Assembly (NCBI RefSeq): GCF_000526335.1
Contig: NZ_JAFW01000001.1
Location: 1 to 64,000, forward strand
Reading direction: 5' to 3'
Origin: Arthrobacter sp. 31Y
GTDB taxonomy: Bacteria; Actinomycetota; Actinomycetes; Actinomycetales; Micrococcaceae
Length of the DNA: 64,000 nucleotides
The notes under the pieces were generated by a model. That model ran no database searches, was not told the DNA's origin, and saw only the letters and a program-made list of their open reading frames with translations. A program made the position numbers and the translations under genes. Shown piece by piece: positions 55,526-63,216 of this stretch (positions within the stretch are counted from its first letter, which is position 1; each line of letters starts with the position of its first letter).

Positions 55526-56184
55526 CCGAGCTACTGCTTATTGCTGCAAGCGGCCTGGCCCGGGAGGTACTTGCCATGGTCCGCAGCAGCGGGCCCTTCG
55601 ACGTCGTAGGAATCCTTGACGACGACGAAGACAAACTCGGACGCGTCGTGGACGGGGCCCACGTCCTGGGTCCGGTCCGTGAGGCCATGAATTACCCCCA
55701 CGCCTTACTGCTGATCTGCATAGGATCAGGGACCGGCCGGGAAAGCGTCGTCATGAGGCTTCGTGCCTTGGGACTTGCTGAGGACCGTTACGCCACGGCG
55801 ATCGATCCTTCGGTGTACGTTCCCGAGGGTTGCGTGATTGGCCGCGGAAGCATCATCCTCGCCCACGTCAGCATTACAGCGTCCGTGACCATCGGCAATC
55901 ATGTTGTCGCCATGCCGGGGGTCACTTTCACCCACGATGACGTGATCGGCGACTACGCCACGTTGGCCTCCGGCGTATCCCTGGGAGGCAACGTCCGCGT
56001 TGGCAGGGCCGCCTACCTCGGAATGAACGCCAGTGTCCGCGAGCGCTTGAGCATTGGCGCGAAAGCGACCGTCGGCATGGGGGCCGCTGTCTTGGCTGAT
56101 GTTCCTGAGGATGAAACCTGGGCAGGTGTGCCTGCCAGGGTGATCCGGCGGGGAAACAGTCCGGAACTGGAGGGTGTCCTGTGA
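55522..56184 (+). CDS. PglD/NeuD-type sugar O/N-acetyltransferase (left-handed beta-helix)
   Basis: The protein has 220 residues. The N-terminal Rossmann-like PglD_N domain (LLLIAASGLAREVLAM, VVGILDDDED) binds the nucleotide sugar. The C-terminal hexapeptide-repeat helix runs from about GCVIGRGSIILAHVSI to GMGAAVLADVPEDE and ends with AGVPARVI, the CoA side. The catalytic His is likely in VTFTHDDVIG. It should acetylate the amino sugar made by the preceding aminotransferase. The start overlaps the aminotransferase stop; its own stop overlaps the next gene's GTG. Confidence 0.87.
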   Translation: MTELLLIAASGLAREVLAMVRSSGPFDVVGILDDDEDKLGRVVDGAHVLGPVREAMNYPHALLLICIGSGTGRESVVMRLRALGLAEDRYATAIDPSVYVPEGCVIGRGSIILAHVSITASVTIGNHVVAMPGVTFTHDDVIGDYATLASGVSLGGNVRVGRAAYLGMNASVRERLSIGAKATVGMGAAVLADVPEDETWAGVPARVIRRGNSPELEGVL

Positions 56185-57254
56185 AAGTGATGCGGCCAAG
56201 GCCTCTGGTGAACAGGCCGGGCGTGACGGTGGTCATTCCCTGCTACAACTACGGCCGGTACTTGCCGGAGGCTGTAAACAGTGCACTGTCGCAGGAGAAG
56301 GTGGACGTGGACGTCATCGTGGTCGATGACGCGTCCACGGATGGCAGCGCAGCGATTGCGTGGGGGCTTGCGGCGGCGGATCCGCGGATCTCGGTGGTCC
56401 ATCACGGGCAGAACCAGGGGCATATAGCCACCTACAATGACGGGCTTTCACGGGCAAAGGGCCGTTACGTGACGTTGCTCTCTGCCGATGATGTGATCGC
56501 TCCAGGTGCGTTGGGCCGTGCTGTGGCCTTGATGGAGGCTAACCCGAGGGTGGGGATGGTTTATGGGTTGCCGAAGGACTTCGTGGATCAGCCTCCGCCT
56601 GTTGCCTTGGGTGGGCGCACCACGTGGACGGTATGGGAGGGCAGCCGGTGGATCGCGCTGGCTTGTGCCCGTGGACGGAACTTCATTCTTTCCCCCGAGG
56701 TGGTGATGCGGACCGAGACGGTATTGAGCGTTGGTGCTTACAGTGCTTCGCTGCCACATTCGGGGGATTTGGAGTATTGGTTGCGTGCGGCTGCTTCCTG
56801 GGATGTCGGGCGGATCAACGGGCCTGTGCAGGCTTTCTACCGGGTTCATGGGAACAACATGCACCAAATTGAGTTCGCTGCGGCGGCGGTGGACCTCCAG
56901 CATCGGCTTGAGGCTTTCCGTGTTCTTGAAGATTCCCGGTTTCCGATTACCCCTGAAAAGCGGGTACGCCAGTTGCTGCGGGCCAAGGGTGCGCTCAGCA
57001 AGGAAGCCTCGCATCTGGGGGCCAGGGAAGTCATTCGTGGCGGCTCGTTGGAGACGGCCGTTGAATTGCGCAAGTTCATTGAGTGTTTGCAGGATGTGCC
57101 CGGGAATGTCCATAGGGCGAATGCGCTGCAGGCCAGGATCACCCGTGTCTCACGTGGCGGCAGACCCGGGCCGGCACAGTCTGCCGCCGAGTACGTGCGG
57201 AGCCAGCTTGAGCGCGTCCGCTGGCGTTTGTGGGCCCTGACAGGAATTTCATGA
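56181..57254 (+). CDS. Glycosyltransferase family 2
   Basis: The GT-A enzyme has 357 residues. VTVVIPCYNYGRYL, the nucleotide-binding VVDDASTDGS, and LLSADDVIAPG (acidic pair for metal/UDP) mark the GT2 catalytic domain in the first ~230 residues. A helical C-terminal part follows. There are no membrane helices, so it acts at the cytoplasmic face on the lipid-linked oligosaccharide. The GTGA overlap at 56181 gives the start; ATG three codons later is an alternative. Confidence 0.9.
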   Translation: MKVMRPRPLVNRPGVTVVIPCYNYGRYLPEAVNSALSQEKVDVDVIVVDDASTDGSAAIAWGLAAADPRISVVHHGQNQGHIATYNDGLSRAKGRYVTLLSADDVIAPGALGRAVALMEANPRVGMVYGLPKDFVDQPPPVALGGRTTWTVWEGSRWIALACARGRNFILSPEVVMRTETVLSVGAYSASLPHSGDLEYWLRAAASWDVGRINGPVQAFYRVHGNNMHQIEFAAAAVDLQHRLEAFRVLEDSRFPITPEKRVRQLLRAKGALSKEASHLGAREVIRGGSLETAVELRKFIECLQDVPGNVHRANALQARITRVSRGGRPGPAQSAAEYVRSQLERVRWRLWALTGIS

Positions 57255-58741
57255 CGCCGGCCAGCGGCGGGGCCTCTCTGGGCGCGCGGTCCGCGAGCGC
57301 CACGCTCTGGGGCGGGGTGAACATGGCCCTCGGCAGAGTGGTTCAGTTTGCTACCACCATCATCGTGGCCAGGCTTATCGCTCCGGAGCACTTTGGTGCG
57401 CTTGCCGTGGCTATCGTGGTGCAGACCATTGCCACGAACATGGCGGAGCTGGGTGCTACGGCAGCCTTGGCCAGGGGCAATGGGGATCCGAACCGGATCG
57501 CTCCGACTGTGTTCACCATTTCTTTGGTGACCAGTGCCGTGATGACTGCAGGAGCCTTTGCCTTGGCTCCTGCCTTGGCCGCGGCCTTTGACGACCCCGC
57601 TGCGACTCCCGTGATTCAAGTGCTCTCCTTGACCATCCTGCTCCAAGGTGTTGGCGCTGTTCCGTCCACTATGGTGTGGCGTGAGTTCCTGCAGAAGCCG
57701 CGAGTGGTGGTTGACCTGGGCGGCTTGGTGACGGTGCTGGTATTGGTGGTTCCCATGGCCTTGGATGGCTGGGGGGCCATGGCTTTAGCGTGGTCCAGAG
57801 TTGCAGGGCAGCTTGTTGTTTTGGTGGGGTATTGGATCATCACCCCCGCGAGGTACGCTCCCGGCTTTGACCGTGGCGTGGCGGTGGAGATCTTGAGGCT
57901 CGGGATGCCGCTGGCCATGGCCAACCTGGTGGTGTTTGTGACGCTTAATGTGGATTATCTCCTGATCGGCCGGATGATGGATCCGGCCGCGCTGGGCCTC
58001 TATCTTCTTGCCTTCAACCTGGCCGGTCTTCCGAGTTCGGTGATCACTGCGGTCATCCGGGCCACCGCCGTGCCCACGTTCGGCAGACTCTTCGCCGAGG
58101 GCACCCTGGGGGAGTTGGCGGGCAGGTTTGTGACCGGAGTTTGCTATTGTGCGTTCCCTATTTCGGCGATGGTCATAGCACTTGCACAACCATTGATTGT
58201 CACTGCTTACGGGCAGGCATGGGCGCCGGCGGGCATCGCGCTGGCCACCCTTGGGGTTTTCGGAGCCACCCGCATTCTTGTGGAACTCTTTGCAGATCTG
58301 AGCGTGGGCGCCGGCAAGACAGTATGGCTCTTCTGGGTCCAAGTGGCCTGGCTTGTTGCCCTGACACCCGCCCTGTATTTCGGTATCCGGTGGTGGGGGA
58401 TCGCCGGAGCCGGTGTAGCCCATGCCGTGGTGGCCTCCTTGGTAGTCATTCCGCTCTATGTAAGGGCGTTGACCTCGGTACTGCACATCAGTTCCTGGAA
58501 TCTGCTCAAGGGCAGTCTCAGATCGCTGCTTGGCGCCGCTCTGGCCGGAACGGCGGCGTGGCTGGGCACTCACTGGATGGACCAGCCCTGGGCTGCCCTC
58601 GGCGCCGGCCTCCTGCTGGGAGCAGCCGTCTACGGCCTGGTGACTTTCCGTCAGGGAAAGCAGCTCGCCGCAGAAGTCCGGACCCTGGTGAAACCACAGC
58701 ATCCGGCCCTGCAGCAGCCGGCCGGGGAGGGTGCACTATGA
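57251..58741 (+). CDS. Wzx-type polysaccharide flippase (MOP superfamily)
   Basis: The integral membrane protein has 496 residues and about 12-14 hydrophobic helices. The N-terminal ATLWGGVNMALGRVVQFATT and IIVARLIAPEHFGALAVA are the signature of PST-type polysaccharide transporters (lipopolysaccharide biosynthesis proteins). It should translocate undecaprenyl-linked repeat units across the membrane. ATG 57251 overlaps the GT2 stop, and its own stop overlaps the DUF6492 start. Confidence 0.9.
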   Translation: MTPASGGASLGARSASATLWGGVNMALGRVVQFATTIIVARLIAPEHFGALAVAIVVQTIATNMAELGATAALARGNGDPNRIAPTVFTISLVTSAVMTAGAFALAPALAAAFDDPAATPVIQVLSLTILLQGVGAVPSTMVWREFLQKPRVVVDLGGLVTVLVLVVPMALDGWGAMALAWSRVAGQLVVLVGYWIITPARYAPGFDRGVAVEILRLGMPLAMANLVVFVTLNVDYLLIGRMMDPAALGLYLLAFNLAGLPSSVITAVIRATAVPTFGRLFAEGTLGELAGRFVTGVCYCAFPISAMVIALAQPLIVTAYGQAWAPAGIALATLGVFGATRILVELFADLSVGAGKTVWLFWVQVAWLVALTPALYFGIRWWGIAGAGVAHAVVASLVVIPLYVRALTSVLHISSWNLLKGSLRSLLGAALAGTAAWLGTHWMDQPWAALGAGLLLGAAVYGLVTFRQGKQLAAEVRTLVKPQHPALQQPAGEGAL

Positions 58742-59646
58742 ACAGCGGAGCGGTTACGGAACTGGCCGTTGTCACGCCGAGCTATCTGCCTGACCTGGAC
58801 CTCTGCGGGGACCTGAACCGTTCGGTGATGGAGCTGACCGCCAGGGAGGTGACGCACCACATCATTGTCCCGGCAAAGGATCTTCCAGCCTTCCGGCATC
58901 TGGCCAATGCCCGCACGCAGATTCATGATGTCCGGGAATTCTTGCCCCTCACCTTCTTCAAGGCCCCAGGCGTCAACGTTTGGGTCAACGCTGCGAGGCC
59001 ATGGCCGCCTGTCCGGGGGTGGATCACCCAACAGGTGGTCAAACTGGCCATCGTTGCCCGCCTCGATGTCCAAGGAGCACTGTTGCTGGACTCGGACAGT
59101 GTCCTCATCAGGCCGGTGACTCTGGATAGTTTCCGCATCAACGGCCAGATCGGCATGTACCGCCTCCCGGGAGGAGTGGACCAGTCCCTTCCCGGCCACC
59201 GTTTGTGGCATGGCTCGGCGCGTGAGCTCCTTGGCATTGCCCCGCCGCCGGACGGGGATTTGGCTGACTACATTTGCTGGCCCTGCCTCTGGGAGCCTGC
59301 GGTAGTGCGTGGCCTCATTGACCACATTGAGGAAACCACCGGGATGCGCTGGACCACGGCAGTGGCCAGGCAGTTGCGCTTCTCCGAAATGATGCTCTAC
59401 GGGGTCTACGTCGATGAAGTCCTGGGTGGGAAGGATGCCACCTTCACTGAGATGCAGGGGATTGTGCACAGCGACGAAGTTGCTCTGAACCTTCCCCAGA
59501 TAAGGGAGCTGCTGGATTCCGCTCCGGGCAACAAATTGCTGGTGATGTTGTCCGCTAAAGCCGGCATTCCCCTGGCAACCCGGCGTCAGGCAATCCAGGA
59601 ATTCCTGGACCAACTCAGTGACACCAGCAGGACGGCCGAGCAATGA
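58738..59646 (+). CDS. DUF6492 family protein, probable glycosyltransferase-like
   Basis: The protein has 302 residues. It begins ELAVVTPSYLPDLDLCGDL and contains ALLLDSDSVLIRPV, a DxD-like motif (DSDS) in the position used by GT-A enzymes to hold metal and nucleotide. Aromatic-rich YICWPCLWEP and later MLYGVYVDEVLGG follow. DUF6492 proteins occur in actinobacterial polysaccharide loci but lack a described activity. Position between wzx and a GT4-like gene suggests it adds a sugar or modifies the chain. There is no signal peptide or membrane helix. ATGA overlaps at both ends. Confidence 0.78.
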   Translation: MNSGAVTELAVVTPSYLPDLDLCGDLNRSVMELTAREVTHHIIVPAKDLPAFRHLANARTQIHDVREFLPLTFFKAPGVNVWVNAARPWPPVRGWITQQVVKLAIVARLDVQGALLLDSDSVLIRPVTLDSFRINGQIGMYRLPGGVDQSLPGHRLWHGSARELLGIAPPPDGDLADYICWPCLWEPAVVRGLIDHIEETTGMRWTTAVARQLRFSEMMLYGVYVDEVLGGKDATFTEMQGIVHSDEVALNLPQIRELLDSAPGNKLLVMLSAKAGIPLATRRQAIQEFLDQLSDTSRTAEQ

Positions 59647-60890
59647 TCATCTCCCAGGCCACGGTGCGGCACATCAGTCAAAGGATCCAGCAGGTCGGTT
59701 GGGCTTCTGCGGGCCGGCAGGCAACGCGAAAGGTTGCGCGCCTGCTGCTGGACAAGTGGGCCTTGGCCGAGCCTGAGCTTCCCCTGCGCCCCGGGGATAT
59801 TGTTGATTCCGCCCAGGAAAGCCGTGGCTACAACCCTGCCCCGGCAACAGGACCGCTGAATATTGGATGGGTGTGCGCGCCCCCAGGTCCCGGTTCGGGA
59901 GGGCATACCACCTTGTTTCGTATGGTCCGTGCCATGGAAACCCGAGGGCACCACTGCACCCTGTTTCTCTATGACCGCAACTCAGATGATTCTTCACGAC
60001 ACGAGGAAACCATCAGGCGGCACTGGCCGGACATGAACGCTGATGTGCGAAGCGCCACTCACGGGCTCGAAGGGGTGGACGCACTCGTGGCGAGTTCCTG
60101 GGCGTCGGCCCACGTCATCGCTGCGCGGGCACCCCGCAGTGTCCATCCTTTCTATTTCATCCAGGACTACGAACCCTATTTTTATCCGCGGGGAGCCCTA
60201 TACGCCTTGGCTGAGGACAGCTACCGCTTCGGATTCACCAACATTGCCTTGGGCGCGATGATTGCAGAGGTCATGCAGTTCGAGCTGGGACAAGCACCTG
60301 AAGCTGTTGTCCCTTATGGCTGCGACACCTCCACGTATCATCTGATCCACCATGACCAGCAGACCCCGCGATCAGGAGTGGTCTATTACGCCAAGAGGAA
60401 CGTGGACCGCAGGGGCTACCTCTTGGCCAAATTAGCTCTGGAACTATTTCATGAACAGTGCCCCGACCAAGAGATCCACGTCTACGGTGACGTCGTCACG
60501 GGGTGGCAGGTCCCGGTCATCAATCACGGAAACCTCCCACCCAAGCAACTCAACGGCTTGTACAACCAAACCATTGCAGGACTGGCAATCTCCTTCACCA
60601 ACATCTCCCTGGTGCCGGGGGAATTACTCTCCGCCGGCAACGTCCCGGTCCTCAACCAGGCCCCCTTCGCCTCAGGCCTCCTCACAGACCCTGACGCTGT
60701 ATGGGCGCCATCAACTCCGGGCGGTCTCGCCGCCGCCCTCACCGCAGTGGTCAGGGCTCCGAACATCAACCTCCGCGCGGCCACCATAGCCAACAGGAAA
60801 CGGTTGGATTGGGACGCCACCGGGGAGGCATTCGCCGATGTACTCCACTCCACCTGTGCCGGTGCACGGAGGGAGGTCAGCCAACAATGA
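59643..60890 (+). CDS. WsaF-like glycosyltransferase (GT-B)
   Basis: The protein has 415 residues. After a helical N-terminus, NIGWVCAPPGPGSGGHTTLF and FYFIQDYEPYFYPRGALYAL are the conserved segments of rhamnosyltransferase WsaF-type enzymes. The C-terminal half has VVYYAKRNVDRRGYLLA and GLAISFTNISLVPGELLSAG for donor binding. It would add rhamnose or a related sugar to the growing repeat unit. The start overlaps the DUF6492 stop, and the stop overlaps the wzy start. Confidence 0.85.
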   Translation: MIISQATVRHISQRIQQVGWASAGRQATRKVARLLLDKWALAEPELPLRPGDIVDSAQESRGYNPAPATGPLNIGWVCAPPGPGSGGHTTLFRMVRAMETRGHHCTLFLYDRNSDDSSRHEETIRRHWPDMNADVRSATHGLEGVDALVASSWASAHVIAARAPRSVHPFYFIQDYEPYFYPRGALYALAEDSYRFGFTNIALGAMIAEVMQFELGQAPEAVVPYGCDTSTYHLIHHDQQTPRSGVVYYAKRNVDRRGYLLAKLALELFHEQCPDQEIHVYGDVVTGWQVPVINHGNLPPKQLNGLYNQTIAGLAISFTNISLVPGELLSAGNVPVLNQAPFASGLLTDPDAVWAPSTPGGLAAALTAVVRAPNINLRAATIANRKRLDWDATGEAFADVLHSTCAGARREVSQQ

Positions 60891-62356
60891 AAACACTCAG
60901 AGCCAAAACGCTGATCCTGCGGCCCCGCACTGAAATCCACGCCCTCGACTTGGAGATCCAGCCCACCAAGGGGACCACAGTCAGCCTCCTGGTCAGGTTT
61001 GCTGCCTTCAGCATCTTCTTCTTCCCCGCAAACATGGTCCTGAAGCCGCTCGGGGCAATCGGAACCGTCCCCTTAATGCTTGCCCTCCTGCTTCTGGGGC
61101 TTTGGCTTTGCTCCGTACTGTTCGGCCTGCACCATCCCCTTGAGGCAAGGCACCCGGGCCGGTTGGGAATCGGTCTGTTGTGGTTGGGAACCTGCGCCTC
61201 CTACGTTGCAATGTTCTCCGGCCTTACCGGGAACACCAGCATCGCTTCCCAAGCCTCAGCCGACCGTTGGCTCGTTCTCATCCTCGCCAGCGCCGGAATC
61301 GTCCTCTCTGTGGGAGAAGCCGTCCGGACACTCAACGACGCCATGGGCTTGGTGCGTGCGCTTCTAGCAGGAGCCCTGTTCTGCTGCCTCGTTGCCACCG
61401 TCCAGTTCGTCCTGCGCATCAATCCAATGCTGTGGATACAGGAAATCATGGTGGGGTTCACCGACAACGGCGGTGAGACCGCCTTCCAAGTCCGCGGCCT
61501 CCTCACACGTGTCGCGGGCAGCACCTTCCACTCCATAGAGCTGGCAGTGGTGTGCTCCATGCTGCTCCCACTGTCCATATGGCGCGGAATCTATGACACA
61601 ACCGGCCGGAAATGGATCCATTGGGCAGGGACCGCGCTACTGGTCTTTGCCATCGCCTCCACGGTCTCCCGCTCCGGGGTGCTGGGGCTGGTGGTGTGCA
61701 TGGTGGTCTTTACTCCCTTCCTGCCCAAAGCTGCACGCCGTTGGGCCCTGGTCATGGCGCCCACAGCGCTCGCAGCCCTTTTCCTCACAGTTCCGGGCTT
61801 GATCGGAACCCTCACCTCGCAATTCACTGCCGGAAGCAGCGACCTCTCAGTCAGTACGCGGACCAACAACTATCCCCGGGTAGCCCGCCTCTTTGGCGAG
61901 CTTCCCTTCCTCGGCCTGGGTCCGGGCAACTACCGGCCAACAGATGCCCTGCAGATCCTGGATAACCAGTACCTGAACTCCTTGGTGACCTTGGGCCTCG
62001 TCGGGCTCCTGGGGATCATCGCCTACCTGACGCTGCCCGCCATCTCGGCCCTGCTCGCAGCCCGAGCCTCCCGCATACCCGCCCTGCGTGCCCTCGCCGG
62101 CGCTCTTGCCGCCTCAGGGGCAGTAGCAGCCGCATGTTCGCTGACGTTCGATTCCATGTCCTTCCCCGTCTTCGCCTTGTTGTACCCCTTCATTGTTGGT
62201 TTGTCCGGGGGGACCTGGATCATGGTCCGCCGGGAACTGGAACTCCGGCCAGCAGAAGAAGCCGTCCACAACACCAGCAGTCCCCATCAGTCCGGAAACA
62301 ACCACAAACCCACAAGCCCTGGAATGGAGGGAACGCAATGGACCCGCTCGCAGTAA
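60887..62356 (+). CDS. Wzy-type polysaccharide polymerase / O-antigen ligase-like membrane protein
   Basis: The membrane protein has 489 residues and about ten to twelve helices, with a larger extracytoplasmic loop around residues 180-260. The ASTVSRSGVLGLVVCMVVF helix and FLGLGPGNYR...LDNQYLNSLVTLGLVGLLG (Wzy_C/O-antigen ligase region) are characteristic. It would join repeat units outside the membrane. A hydrophilic tail ends the protein. ATG 60887 overlaps the preceding stop; the Wzz start lies within its last codons (19-nt overlap). Confidence 0.87.
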   Translation: MKTLRAKTLILRPRTEIHALDLEIQPTKGTTVSLLVRFAAFSIFFFPANMVLKPLGAIGTVPLMLALLLLGLWLCSVLFGLHHPLEARHPGRLGIGLLWLGTCASYVAMFSGLTGNTSIASQASADRWLVLILASAGIVLSVGEAVRTLNDAMGLVRALLAGALFCCLVATVQFVLRINPMLWIQEIMVGFTDNGGETAFQVRGLLTRVAGSTFHSIELAVVCSMLLPLSIWRGIYDTTGRKWIHWAGTALLVFAIASTVSRSGVLGLVVCMVVFTPFLPKAARRWALVMAPTALAALFLTVPGLIGTLTSQFTAGSSDLSVSTRTNNYPRVARLFGELPFLGLGPGNYRPTDALQILDNQYLNSLVTLGLVGLLGIIAYLTLPAISALLAARASRIPALRALAGALAASGAVAAACSLTFDSMSFPVFALLYPFIVGLSGGTWIMVRRELELRPAEEAVHNTSSPHQSGNNHKPTSPGMEGTQWTRSQ

Positions 62357-63216
62357 TCAAGGCACTTTGGCACCACAAGTTGGTGGTCCTGCCGGTCCTG
62401 ATCCTGACGGCATTCGCCGCCGTCTACGTCTATTCGTTCGCTCCGAGGTCATATGAGGCCCGGGCAACCTACGCGATCGTCAATCCCAAACTACCCAGCG
62501 CCAGCGACTTGGAGCGCGACCCCCAACTCCTGGACCTGAACTCAGACAACCCCTACCTTCGGTCCTCGGACTCATCCCTGATCGCACAGGTTGTAGCTAC
62601 ACGGCTGAAGGATGATTCCACCGGTGATGCTTTGCTCAGGCAATCACTAAGCACCGATTACTCCGTGGAACGTCCACCAAACTCCTTCCTCATAGATGTC
62701 TCCGCTGTTTCAGAGAACAAGGAGACCGCCACCGCTACAGTGCGCGCCCTGGGCACAAGAATGGAAGAGGACCTCCGCCAAATCCAAGTGGTCAACGGAG
62801 CAGCGGATCGTTTCCTCTTCACCTCACTGATGGTGACATCACCCGATAACGCCACCGAGCTGTTCTCCAGCAGGTTGCGCTCACTGATCGTGGTGGTGGT
62901 CGGAGGCCTGGTCCTGACCTTCGGTGCCGTCTCCGCCGCACGGGCCCTGGAAACAGCCCGGAACAAATCCCGCCCGGACGGCCGACCCAAACGGGAGAAC
63001 CGCAAGGCACGGCGGGGCACCACCGAAGACTCGGTCAAGAAGGAGCAGCCCACAGTCAGCCTCGAAGGGCTCGAAGGATTGGCCGTAAGCCCCCTCCCTC
63101 ACAACGAGACCATCAATGAAACACCGGCAAGAAACACCGAGAGGGACGAAGGAACGCCTCGCGGAGTTCTGGATGCCAAACGCTACCCCGGGATGAAGAG
63201 CCCTGTGGGTAAATGA
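62338..63216 (+). CDS. Wzz-type polysaccharide co-polymerase (chain-length determinant)
   Basis: The protein has 292 residues with the Wzz plan: a first membrane helix (about 14-33, LVVLPVLILTAFAAVYVYSF), an extracytoplasmic region with RSYEARATYAIVNPKLPS, and a second helix (about 182-205, SLIVVVVGGLVLTFGAVSAA). A basic and then acidic cytosolic tail of about 85 residues follows. No Walker motif is present, so any tyrosine kinase partner must be separate; none is seen within the window. GGAGGGAACG lies before ATG 62338. It sets chain length together with Wzy. Confidence 0.85.
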   Translation: MDPLAVIKALWHHKLVVLPVLILTAFAAVYVYSFAPRSYEARATYAIVNPKLPSASDLERDPQLLDLNSDNPYLRSSDSSLIAQVVATRLKDDSTGDALLRQSLSTDYSVERPPNSFLIDVSAVSENKETATATVRALGTRMEEDLRQIQVVNGAADRFLFTSLMVTSPDNATELFSSRLRSLIVVVVGGLVLTFGAVSAARALETARNKSRPDGRPKRENRKARRGTTEDSVKKEQPTVSLEGLEGLAVSPLPHNETINETPARNTERDEGTPRGVLDAKRYPGMKSPVGK

